From positions 3,286,001 through 3,350,000 of the forward strand of contig NZ_CP126268.1 of assembly GCF_003234795.2 (NCBI RefSeq): DNA of 64,000 nt, given 5' to 3'. The DNA is from Curtobacterium sp. MCLR17_032 (GTDB taxonomy: Bacteria; Actinomycetota; Actinomycetes; Actinomycetales; Microbacteriaceae). Shown here one piece after another: positions 6,578-14,418 of the stretch. The position numbers and the translations under genes are program-made. The notes under the pieces were generated by a model, which worked only from the letters and a program-made list of their open reading frames with translations, was not told where the DNA came from and did not search any database. Position 1 is the stretch's first letter. Each line of letters opens with the position of its first letter.

Positions 6578-8902
6578 TCAGCCGCGCCCGATCGGGTTCG
6601 GCATCTCCCCCGCCCGGATCAACGACGACGACTGGTCCGCCAGGTCGACCATCGTCAGGGTGTTCCGTAGCTGCAGCCGGTTCAGGCACGAGTGCGCGAA
6701 CGACGGCGCGCGGAGGTCCAGCGGTCGCCGTCGGTCCGGGTGCTCCGCCGCGTGCCGGTCGATGCACGCACTGACGAGCTCCCAGAACGCCGACTCCGGC
6801 AGCACCCCGTCGTCGTCGAGCACCGCGGCGAGGAACCGCAGCACCCCGTCGAACACGTCGGTGTGGACGGCGAGCGCCGCCTCGTCGTCGTCCACCGGGT
6901 GCACGATCCGCCCGATCGACTCGGGCACCGGGCGGTCGTCGTGCACGCCGAGGACCGCGACCTCCTCCCCGATGTCCTTCATGAACGCGCCCGTCACCAC
7001 CGCGTCGCGGACGACGAGCACCAGGTTCTCGCCGTGCGGCATGAACGCCAGGTCGTGCACGGTCAGGCAGTGCACCACCGGCCGGAGGTACGCGTCGAGG
7101 TAGCGGCGGACCCACTCGGCGGGCTCGAGGCCGGAGGCACGGACGAGCTCCGACGCCACCGCGTGCCCGTCGGCGTCCCGGTGCAGCAGCGCCGCCATCG
7201 TGAGCAGGCGTTCCCCCGGCTCGGTCCGCGGTACCGGGCTCTCCCGCCAGAGCGCGGCGAGCATCTTCCGCTGCGGAGACGTCACGTCGACCCGGTGGTA
7301 CGCGTCGCCGGTGTACCCGATGGCCGCGTGCTCCCGGAGCACCCGGAAGCCGGCCGCGCGCAGGGTGGGGTCGTCGGCGACGAGCTCGGCGACCCAGTCG
7401 TTCACGGCCGGGGTCGAGCGCATGTACGCCGGCGACATCCCGCGGAGGAACCCCATGTTCTGCACCGCCAACGCCGTCTTGACGTACGAGCGCTCGGGCC
7501 GGGACCGGTTGAACGCCGTGCGGATGGACTGCTGCGGCTGGTACGTGTCCGGCCCCTCGCCGAGGTCGACCAGGTCCTGCCGTCCGAGGTCCGGCGCGAA
7601 CGTCACCGCGATCCGGTGCTGCCACTGCCACGGGTGCACGGGCAACCAGACGTACTCGTCCGGGTCGAGGGCGCGGCGGCGCAGCGTCTGCCGGAAGCGC
7701 TCGACGGTCGCCGGGTCGAGCTCGGCCGCCCAGTGCTCGGCCTCGGTGCGGTCCGCGGCGAGCGCCAGGTGCGTGTGCTCGCGACGGGCGGCGAGCCACC
7801 GGTAGCGGAAGCGTCCGCCGGACTCCGGGGCGTAGGCGCGGTACTCGTCGAGGCCGAACCCGATGCGGCCGTTCGCGGCGACGAACGCCGGGTGGCCCTC
7901 GGTCATCGCTGCCTCGACGCCCTGGAACCCGGCGACGACGTCCCCGTCGCGCCGTCCGCGGGCGAGCTGTGCGGCGGACGGACCCCCGCGGCGGTGCTTC
8001 GCGGCGGCACTGGCGAGGGTGGACGCGACCTCCTCCAGGTAGGTGCCGATCAGGGCGTCCGGGATCCCGAGGACGTCCCGGAGTTCCAGGACCAGGTCCT
8101 GCGCATCGAGCGGGACCGGCGGCCCGTCCGGTCCGGCCGTGCGGGTGAGCGATGCCTCGTCGATCGACCAGTGCTCGAGCGCGTGCCGTCGAGCGCGGAA
8201 CCGGTACTGCGAGGCACCGGTGTCGAGCAGCCAGCCGTCCCCGTCCGGCCGGGGCGTGACGAGCCGTTCGTGGGTGAACTCGGCGATGGCCTTGGCGACG
8301 AGGTGCCGTTCGGCGACCGCCAGGTGCTCGGGTCGCAGGTGCGCGGCGGGACCGTCGTCGTCCGGCTGCCCGATCCGCTCGGTGTCCAGGACCGAGAGCA
8401 GTGCCCGCTTGCCGTCGACGTCGACCTCCCGCAGCACCCGGAACCCCACCTCGGCGTTCTTCGCCTGCACGGCCGCGTTCCGGACGTCGGGTTCGACGAC
8501 CACCCGACGGGCACCGAGGGCGTCCCCGCAGTGCTCGACGACGGTCCGCATCACCGCGCTGGTCAGGCCGAGCACCCGGCCGTCCGCGGGCGGCGGTGCG
8601 ACGAGCAGGTGCATGCCGACGTCGCCGGACCGTGCCGGCCAGACGTCCGTGAGCAGCACGAGCGCCGGGTCGTACGTCTCGGCGTACGCGCACGGGTGTC
8701 CGTCGCGGACGACCAGCCAACCGTCCTGCGCCGGGTCCGCACGCACCGCCCGGAGGTACCGGCGCACCTCCGCCACGTCGGCCTGCTGCATGCCCCACCA
8801 CGACGACGCCGGGTGTGCCAGCCAGGACTGCACCAGGGCGGCGTCCCGGTCCGGGTCCACCGGTTCGACGGACAGGAGGCCCGGGGTCACGTCCGCGCTC
8901 AT
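6578..8902 (-). CDS. Fused hydroxamate acyltransferase / NIS siderophore synthetase
   Basis: Final enzyme of a desferrioxamine-type pathway. Residues about 8-185 form a GNAT acyltransferase of the IucB/DesC type (HPASSWWGM, GDVGMHLLVAPP, RRVVVEPDVRNAAV), which acylates the hydroxylamine. Residues about 200-774 form an IucA/IucC synthetase like DesD (AFQGVEAAM-like GHPAF region, PQQSIRTAFN, KTALAVQNMGFLRG, VHPWQWQH), which condenses and cyclises units with ATP. The same fusion is known in DfoC of Erwinia; Streptomyces uses two proteins. The ATG overlaps the preceding stop (ATGA). No frameshift or internal start is visible between the halves, so the fusion looks real. Confidence 0.9.
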   Translation of the reverse strand: MSADVTPGLLSVEPVDPDRDAALVQSWLAHPASSWWGMQQADVAEVRRYLRAVRADPAQDGWLVVRDGHPCAYAETYDPALVLLTDVWPARSGDVGMHLLVAPPPADGRVLGLTSAVMRTVVEHCGDALGARRVVVEPDVRNAAVQAKNAEVGFRVLREVDVDGKRALLSVLDTERIGQPDDDGPAAHLRPEHLAVAERHLVAKAIAEFTHERLVTPRPDGDGWLLDTGASQYRFRARRHALEHWSIDEASLTRTAGPDGPPVPLDAQDLVLELRDVLGIPDALIGTYLEEVASTLASAAAKHRRGGPSAAQLARGRRDGDVVAGFQGVEAAMTEGHPAFVAANGRIGFGLDEYRAYAPESGGRFRYRWLAARREHTHLALAADRTEAEHWAAELDPATVERFRQTLRRRALDPDEYVWLPVHPWQWQHRIAVTFAPDLGRQDLVDLGEGPDTYQPQQSIRTAFNRSRPERSYVKTALAVQNMGFLRGMSPAYMRSTPAVNDWVAELVADDPTLRAAGFRVLREHAAIGYTGDAYHRVDVTSPQRKMLAALWRESPVPRTEPGERLLTMAALLHRDADGHAVASELVRASGLEPAEWVRRYLDAYLRPVVHCLTVHDLAFMPHGENLVLVVRDAVVTGAFMKDIGEEVAVLGVHDDRPVPESIGRIVHPVDDDEAALAVHTDVFDGVLRFLAAVLDDDGVLPESAFWELVSACIDRHAAEHPDRRRPLDLRAPSFAHSCLNRLQLRNTLTMVDLADQSSSLIRAGEMPNPIGRG

Positions 8903-10233
8903 GCGGACGCCGCCTCGTGCCCGGCCCGCACCGAGGCGGGCAGGCCGAACTCCTGGAAGGCGATCCGGGCCTCCAGGCCGTAGACCTCGCGCCCCGTCAC
9001 GGACCGGATGATCGAGGCGTTCCGCCACGCGCCCATGCCGAGGTCCGGCGCGGTCAGGCCGTGCGTGTGCTCCTCGGCGTTCTGGACCCAGATGCGGCCG
9101 CCGAGGGTGTCGACGTGGTGGTCGCGGGCGACGGCGAGCCGGCCTCGCGAGTCACGCTGCACCAGGTGCTCGACCGGGTCGAGGAAGCGCGGCGGACGCG
9201 GGGTGTACCCGGTGGCCAGGACGACCCGGTCGACCTCGTGCTCGTACGTCTCGCCGAGCTGCTCGTGCCGGAGCGTCAGGCGGTACGTGCCACGATCGGC
9301 GTCCCAGACCGCGTCGGTCACGCTCGTCTCGGTGCGGAGGGTCGTCGGCACCGGGCCCCGGGCGCTGATCCGGTAGAGGGTGTCGTAGACCTCGCTGACC
9401 AGGTCCGTGCTGATCCCCTTGTACAGGCTCCGCTGCTCGCGACCCAGGCGGTCACGGACGGACTCGGGCAGGGCGTGGAAGTGGTCCGTGTACTCCGGAC
9501 TCGTCATCTCGAGCGTGAGCTTGGTGTCCTCCATCGTGAAGAACCGCGGCGACCGGGTGACCCAGTCGAGCCGGTACCCGCCGTCGCGCAGCCCCTCGAG
9601 CAGGTCCAGGTACACCTCGGCCGCCGACTGCCCGCTGCCGATCACGGCGACCGACCCGGCGCTCCGGAGCGCGTCGCGGTTCGGCAGGTAGTCGGCGGAG
9701 TGCACCACCGGTCCGGCCAGGTCGCGGAGGGCCGGGGGCACGGACGGCTCGGTGCCGACGCCGACGACGACGTGGCGCGCCCGACGGACTTCGGTGCCGG
9801 TGGCGGTCTCGGCGGACACCGTGAACAGGTCCGTCGCGGGGTCGTGCTCGACCGCGGTCACCCGGCGACCCCAGCGCAGGGTGTCGAGCCGGTCCGCGGC
9901 CCACCGGCAGTAGGCGTCGTACTCGGAGCGCAGGGGGTGGAAGTCCTCGCGGATGTAGAAGGGGTACAGGCGCCCGGTCTCCTTGAGCCACGCCAGGAAC
10001 GAGAACGGCGAGGTCGGGTCCGCCATCGTCACGAGGTCGGCGAGGAACGGCACCTGGATGGTCGCGCCGTCGAGCATCATGCCGTGGTGCCAGGCGAAGC
10101 CGTCGGCGACGTCGAGGAACACGGCGTCCACGTCGTCGAGCGGGTCGGTGAGGCACGCGAGGCCCAGGTTGAACGGGCCGATGCCGATCCCGATGACGTC
10201 GTGCACGTGGTCGGGGGCGGTCGGGGTGCTCAT
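8899..10233 (-). CDS. Cadaverine/lysine N-hydroxylase (DesB-like)
   Basis: FAD- and NADPH-dependent N-hydroxylating monooxygenase, 444 aa, which makes the N-hydroxy diamine for the siderophore. Seen: FAD loop GIGIGPFNLGLACL at residues about 14-27, the substrate-region segment WHHGMMLDGATIQVPFLADL, the NADPH loop VIGSGQSAAEVYLDLL, and ATGYTPRPP near the end, all typical of the IucD/PvdA/DesB family. Substrate preference for cadaverine rather than lysine or ornithine is inferred from the decarboxylase encoded just upstream. It is the second gene of the operon, with 4-nt overlaps on both sides. Confidence 0.9.
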   Translation of the reverse strand: MSTPTAPDHVHDVIGIGIGPFNLGLACLTDPLDDVDAVFLDVADGFAWHHGMMLDGATIQVPFLADLVTMADPTSPFSFLAWLKETGRLYPFYIREDFHPLRSEYDAYCRWAADRLDTLRWGRRVTAVEHDPATDLFTVSAETATGTEVRRARHVVVGVGTEPSVPPALRDLAGPVVHSADYLPNRDALRSAGSVAVIGSGQSAAEVYLDLLEGLRDGGYRLDWVTRSPRFFTMEDTKLTLEMTSPEYTDHFHALPESVRDRLGREQRSLYKGISTDLVSEVYDTLYRISARGPVPTTLRTETSVTDAVWDADRGTYRLTLRHEQLGETYEHEVDRVVLATGYTPRPPRFLDPVEHLVQRDSRGRLAVARDHHVDTLGGRIWVQNAEEHTHGLTAPDLGMGAWRNASIIRSVTGREVYGLEARIAFQEFGLPASVRAGHEAASA

Positions 10234-11705
10234 CGGTTCGCTCCGATCGTCGTGGTGGGGGTCGTCGCTCGGCGGAGGCCCTCGGCGGTCGCGACGACGT
10301 GGTCGAGCGACGCCTGCACCTGCTCGAGGGTCGTCGCCGGGTTGAGCAGCGTGAGCTTGTTGCACGGCCGTCCCGCGATCACGGTCTTGGCGATGAGCAC
10401 CCGTCCCTCCGCCAGCAGCGCGGCCCGGAGCGGCGCCACCATCGCATCGGCCTCGTCGTCGGTCACGCCGGCCGGCTGCCACCGGAACAGCACGGTGCTC
10501 AGCTGCGTCGGCGCGACGAGCTCCAGGTCCGGGTGCGCCTGTACCAGCGCGTGGGTCGCCTCGGCCAGGTCGATGACGGCGTCGAACGCGGTGCCGATCG
10601 CGTCCGCACCCGAGGCCCGGAGCGTCGCCCAGAGCTTCAGGGCGTCGAACCGACGCGTGGTCTGCAGCGACTTGTCGACCTGGTTCGGTTCGGCCGCGTC
10701 CTCCGGGTTCAGGTAGTCGGCATGCCAGGAGGCGCGGCGCAGGTCCGCCGGGTCCCGCACGACGAGCACGCTCGACGACACCGGCTGGAAGAAGGACTTG
10801 TGCAGGTCCGCCGTGACGCTCCGGGCACGCTCGATGCCGTCGAGCAGGTGCCGCCGGGTCGGCGAGACGAGCAGGCCGCACCCGTAGGCGGCGTCGACGT
10901 GCAGCCAGACGCCCTCGAGGTCGCAGACGTCGGCGATCGGGGCGAGCGGGTCGATGACGCCGCGGTCGGTCGTGCCGGCGGTCGCGACGACGGCCATCGG
11001 GGTGCGGCCGGCGGCACGGGCGTCGGCGATCGCCTGCGCCAGTGCTGCGGGGAGCATCCGACCGGCGGGGTCGGTGCGGACGTCGACCACGGCGGCGTCG
11101 GGCAGGCCGAGCAGCCGGGCGGACTTCTTGACGCTGAAGTGGGTCTCGGCGGTGGCGAAGAGGGCGAGGGTGTCGAGGGTGGCCGAGGTGCCGGTCGCCG
11201 CGGTGCCCGTCGGGTCCGTCGCTGCTTCGCGGGCCAGCAGCAGTGCCTGCAGGTTCGACTGGGACCCGCCCGAGGTGAAGACGCCGTCCCCGGCCGCGAA
11301 GCCGATCCGCCCGGCGAGCCAGTCGACCACGTGCCGCTCGATGTCGGTGCCGATGCGGGACTGGTCCCAGGTGTCGACCGACGGGTTGACGGCGGCCAGG
11401 ACGGCCTCGGCGGCGACCGCGGGCAGGGCGACCGGGCAGTTCAGGTGCGCGAGGTAGCCGGGGGTGTGGAACCACACCGCTTCCTGCACGAAGAGCTCGT
11501 CGAGTTCGGCGAGTGCCCGGTCGGTGCCGATCGCCGGGGCGTCGAGGTCGATGGCCCGCACGCGGCGGTGCAGCTCGGCGGCCGGGGTGCTCGTGGTCGG
11601 CAGGTCGGCGGCGGCGATACGGGCAGCGAGCCGGTCGACCGTCGCACCGACGGCCTCCCGGTAGTGCTGGGCAGAGTCGGGACTGATCATGTCGAGAGGT
11701 GTCAC
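10230..11705 (-). CDS. PLP-dependent diamino-acid decarboxylase (DesA-like)
   Basis: Group II pyridoxal-phosphate decarboxylase, 491 aa. It probably converts lysine to cadaverine as the first siderophore step. Seen: SGGSQSNLQALLLAR (phosphate-binding region), HVDAAYGCG, and the PLP lysine in ADLHKSFFQPVSSS. The frame opens with GTG at 11705 directly beside the iron box; an ATG at 11690 is possible and would leave a short leader. Neither has a Shine-Dalgarno sequence. As first gene of the operon it should be repressed by iron. Related family members act on DOPA, glutamate or diaminobutyrate, but the operon context argues for lysine. Confidence 0.88.
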   Translation of the reverse strand: MTPLDMISPDSAQHYREAVGATVDRLAARIAAADLPTTSTPAAELHRRVRAIDLDAPAIGTDRALAELDELFVQEAVWFHTPGYLAHLNCPVALPAVAAEAVLAAVNPSVDTWDQSRIGTDIERHVVDWLAGRIGFAAGDGVFTSGGSQSNLQALLLAREAATDPTGTAATGTSATLDTLALFATAETHFSVKKSARLLGLPDAAVVDVRTDPAGRMLPAALAQAIADARAAGRTPMAVVATAGTTDRGVIDPLAPIADVCDLEGVWLHVDAAYGCGLLVSPTRRHLLDGIERARSVTADLHKSFFQPVSSSVLVVRDPADLRRASWHADYLNPEDAAEPNQVDKSLQTTRRFDALKLWATLRASGADAIGTAFDAVIDLAEATHALVQAHPDLELVAPTQLSTVLFRWQPAGVTDDEADAMVAPLRAALLAEGRVLIAKTVIAGRPCNKLTLLNPATTLEQVQASLDHVVATAEGLRRATTPTTTIGANR

Positions 11706-11706
11706 G

Positions 11707-11725
11707 TTAGGTGAGGCTAACCTTA
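11707..11725 (-). promoter_or_regulatory. Iron box (IdeR/DmdR1-type operator)
   Basis: TTAGGTGAGGCTAACCTTA closely matches the 19-bp actinobacterial iron box TTAGGTTAGGCTCACCTAA. It covers the promoter region immediately upstream of the siderophore decarboxylase, so iron-loaded repressor would block the whole operon. Confidence 0.88.
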
Positions 11726-11774
11726 CCTCTGCTCCTTGTCACCCGTCCGAGGGGGTCGGGCGTGGCGGACGCGA

Positions 11775-11797
11775 GGAGCGCTCGACAGCAGCGCTCC
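11775..11797. repeat. Small hairpin in the divergent gap
   Basis: Inverted repeat GGAGCGCT-N7-AGCGCTCC between the siderophore operon and the GNAT gene. Its role is unknown; it is too far from either end of a gene to act as a terminator. Confidence 0.4.
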
Positions 11798-11830
11798 ACA
11801 GCAGCGTGCGACGGTGGTGGTGCGCGGCGG

Positions 11831-11836
11831 TAGCGT
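11831..11836 (+). promoter_or_regulatory. -10 element TAGCGT of the GNAT gene
   Basis: The hexamer ends 6 nt before the ATG, leaving no room for a leader. No -35 match is clear. Confidence 0.6.
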
Positions 11837-11842
11837 CGGACC

Positions 11843-12337
11843 ATGCCGGCCGCACCACGCACCACCGTCCGCACCGCCGTCGACCAGGACGCCCCGGGGA
11901 TCGCCGACGTGCATGTGCAGGCGTGGCGTGAGGCCTACGCCCACCTGCTGCCCGCCGCGTTCCTCGCCTCGCTCGACCCCGTCGCACGGACCACCCGGTG
12001 GCGGCGCGTCCTGGCCGACCCCGACGTCACGGTCGCGGTCGCGGAGCAGGACGGCACCGTCGTGGGGTGGGCGACCGCGGGTCCCGGTCGCGACGAGCAC
12101 CACGTCCGCAGCCGTGAGCTCGAGGGCATCTACGTCCTGGCCGCCGCCTACGGGTCCGGAGCCGGTCAGATGCTCCTCGACGCGGTGCTCGGCGACGTGC
12201 CGGCGTACCTCTGGGTCGCGGACGACAACCCCCGCGCCCAGGCGTTCTACGCGCGCAACGGGTTCCGGCGCGACGGAGCGACGAAGACCGAGCACCTCGG
12301 CGACAACGCCCTCGTCGCGGTCCGCATGGTCCGCTGA
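11843..12337 (+). CDS. GNAT-family N-acetyltransferase
   Basis: A 164-residue single-domain acetyltransferase of the Gcn5 fold. Seen: an N-terminal TAVDQDAPGIADVHVQAWREAY typical of the RimI-like/ElaA-like branch (AWREAY is a frequent signature), the acetyl-CoA loop region LAAAYGSGAGQMLLD with the usual second Gly replaced, and VADDNPRAQAFYARNGF. The target cannot be told. It stands alone between the siderophore operon and a convergent phosphoesterase gene, with a leaderless promoter of its own. Confidence 0.88.
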   Translation: MPAAPRTTVRTAVDQDAPGIADVHVQAWREAYAHLLPAAFLASLDPVARTTRWRRVLADPDVTVAVAEQDGTVVGWATAGPGRDEHHVRSRELEGIYVLAAAYGSGAGQMLLDAVLGDVPAYLWVADDNPRAQAFYARNGFRRDGATKTEHLGDNALVAVRMVR

Positions 12338-12372
12338 CGCCGGCGCCAGGCGCTGCCGCTGCCGCTGCCGTC

Positions 12373-14319
12373 TCAGGCGATCATGAACTCCCGCGGCTCC
12401 AGCGCCCGACCGACGATCCGGACGTCCCCGATCGAGCCGACGAACACCTGGTCGAGCACGCCGCCGTAGCGGTACCCGCCGAGCAGCCAGGGCTTGCCGA
12501 TGGTGCTCAGCCCCCGGTTCCGCGTCGACGGGTTCCGCACCACGGGGCACCCGTCGACGTACAGCACGGTGTGGGTCCGGTCGTTCACCACGGCGACGTG
12601 CCACCACTGTCCGAGGGGCAGCTCGTGGCCCCAGTTCGTGAGCGCCCCGTCCTGGCTCGCCGGGTAGACGCACCACTGCAGCTCGCGATCGCCGGACAGG
12701 CTGAGCGTCACCGCGGGTTCGTCCGGGTCGCCGTCGCCGGACCGGGCCTTGCCGACCTGTCCCGCACTCGAGTACTGGGACAGCAGCGCGCTGAACCCGT
12801 TCGCGCTCGGGTCGAACGTGGTCGGCAGTGAGAAGAACGCCTCCACCGTGTACCCGTGGGCGAAGTGTTCGGCGTTGAGCGGTGCGGCGTCGACGGTCTG
12901 CAGGTGCTGACCGCCGGGCTTGCCGCCCTGCAGCACCAGGCTGCCGGCGCCCGGTTGGTCAGGGTGGTGTGCCGTCGACCAGCGCAGCGCGCCGGCGACC
13001 GCGCCGGGCCGCGCGGCGACCACCAGGTCGTTCCCGTGGCCGCTCTGGTCGCGCACCCGGCTGGACGACGCCAGCGTCGTGCCGTCGGCGTTGCCGTCGA
13101 ACCGCCAGTACGCGAGCGTCCCCGGCACGAGCATGCGTGCCGCCGGACGGGAGGCCCGTGGTGCGACCGGCGCGAACCCCGCGAACCGTGCGTCGAAGTC
13201 GATGGCCATCGTGAACCGGTCGACGTCGCCGCTGAGTCGGAGCTCCTGCGCGGCCAGCTCGTTCGTGTCGTCGAGTCCGCCGCCGAGCAGGAACGGCGAC
13301 AGCGTCTCGACGTCGATGACGTTCCGCTCCAGGTCGACGTGGTACAGCCGGATCATGGCCGCGCCGCCGTAGTAGCGGTTCTGGTAGTTCGTCAGGTGCA
13401 GTGCGACGTCGTGCCCGGCGGCGTTCTGCTTCGTGGTGCGCCCCGGGCCCCAGTAGTGCCCGTTGAGGGTGAGGAACACCTGGTCGTGCTGCGCGATGAA
13501 GGCGTCCCAGAGCTGCTGCCCGTAGGCGTCGAACGCGGCACCTCCGGTCGGGTCCGAGTCGACGAGCGTGTGGGTCGTGAGGATCACCGGCGCGTGCGGT
13601 CGGGCGGCGAGCACCGAGCTGGCCCAGGCGAGGCCGCCGGCGCTGGTGTGCCAGTCCAGCGCCAGCACGACCCACTCGCGGCCGCCCGCCGTGAACCGGT
13701 GCGCGCTGTTGTACCCGTCCGGGCTCGACCCGATCCAGCTGGACGAGCGTCGGAACCGCTGCGGGCCGAACACGTCCAGGTACGCCGTCCGACCACGCTG
13801 GTCGTCCGTCGACGAGTCGATGTCGTGGTTGCCGGCGAGCACGCTGTACGGCGCCCCCGCCCGGTCGAGCACGTCGAAGACCGAGCCGGCCGCCTGCACC
13901 TCGGACGCCGCACCGTTCTGCGTCAGGTCGCCGAGGTGCACGAGGAACACCGTGTTGTGCCGGGACTGCTCGCGGACCACGTACTCGAGCGACGCACGCA
14001 TCGGCGCCTCGTCCACCGCGGCGCCGTCGAACATGTACTGCGTGTCCGGCATCACCGCGACGGTGAAGCGGGGCGACGTGGTGTCCGGCTTCCAGCGCCC
14101 GGTGTGCCCGGTGTGCGCCGCGGATGCGACCGACTGCGCCGCGTGCGCTGCCGCACCGGGTACCGCCAGCGAAGTACCGGTCAGGGGCTCTGCGACGGCC
14201 GGCGCACTGCCGAGTCCGTTGACGGCGGCGAGGCCGGCGGCACCGGCCAGGCCCGAGCCGACGAGGAAGCCGCGGCGCGAGACGGGGGTGCGATCGGGGT
14301 CACGAGGAGTGTTCTGCAC
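12373..14319 (-). CDS. Tat-exported metallophosphoesterase with LamG-like domain
   Basis: A secreted phosphoesterase of 648 aa. It begins with a twin-arginine signal (SRRGFLVGSGLAGAAGLAA, residues 14-32). The calcineurin-type metal centre follows: VMPDTQYMF, VHLGDLTQNG, LAGNHDID, and HTLVDSD / NGHYWGPGR. From about residue 400 to the end is a concanavalin/LamG-like sandwich (YWRFDGNADG, YTVEAFFSLP, WWHVAVVNDRTHTVLYVDG). The linker between the two holds APRASRPAARM, encoded by one copy of the dispersed repeat. GTG start with TACCGT 8 nt upstream suggests leaderless expression. Substrate is unknown; a role on extracellular phosphate esters or glycans is only plausible. Confidence 0.87.
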   Translation of the reverse strand: MQNTPRDPDRTPVSRRGFLVGSGLAGAAGLAAVNGLGSAPAVAEPLTGTSLAVPGAAAHAAQSVASAAHTGHTGRWKPDTTSPRFTVAVMPDTQYMFDGAAVDEAPMRASLEYVVREQSRHNTVFLVHLGDLTQNGAASEVQAAGSVFDVLDRAGAPYSVLAGNHDIDSSTDDQRGRTAYLDVFGPQRFRRSSSWIGSSPDGYNSAHRFTAGGREWVVLALDWHTSAGGLAWASSVLAARPHAPVILTTHTLVDSDPTGGAAFDAYGQQLWDAFIAQHDQVFLTLNGHYWGPGRTTKQNAAGHDVALHLTNYQNRYYGGAAMIRLYHVDLERNVIDVETLSPFLLGGGLDDTNELAAQELRLSGDVDRFTMAIDFDARFAGFAPVAPRASRPAARMLVPGTLAYWRFDGNADGTTLASSSRVRDQSGHGNDLVVAARPGAVAGALRWSTAHHPDQPGAGSLVLQGGKPGGQHLQTVDAAPLNAEHFAHGYTVEAFFSLPTTFDPSANGFSALLSQYSSAGQVGKARSGDGDPDEPAVTLSLSGDRELQWCVYPASQDGALTNWGHELPLGQWWHVAVVNDRTHTVLYVDGCPVVRNPSTRNRGLSTIGKPWLLGGYRYGGVLDQVFVGSIGDVRIVGRALEPREFMIA

Positions 14320-14327
14320 AGTCCCGG

Positions 14328-14333
14328 ACGGTA
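14328..14333 (-). promoter_or_regulatory. -10 element TACCGT of the phosphoesterase gene
   Basis: Eight nt separate the hexamer from the GTG start; no ribosome-binding site lies between them. Confidence 0.5.
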
Positions 14334-14418
14334 GCCACCGGCGGGGAACACCTCGGGGCCGTCCGGTGAACGCCAGGCGAGCCGGACCCGCCAGTCCGGT
14401 GGAGACCGGTGAGGACCC

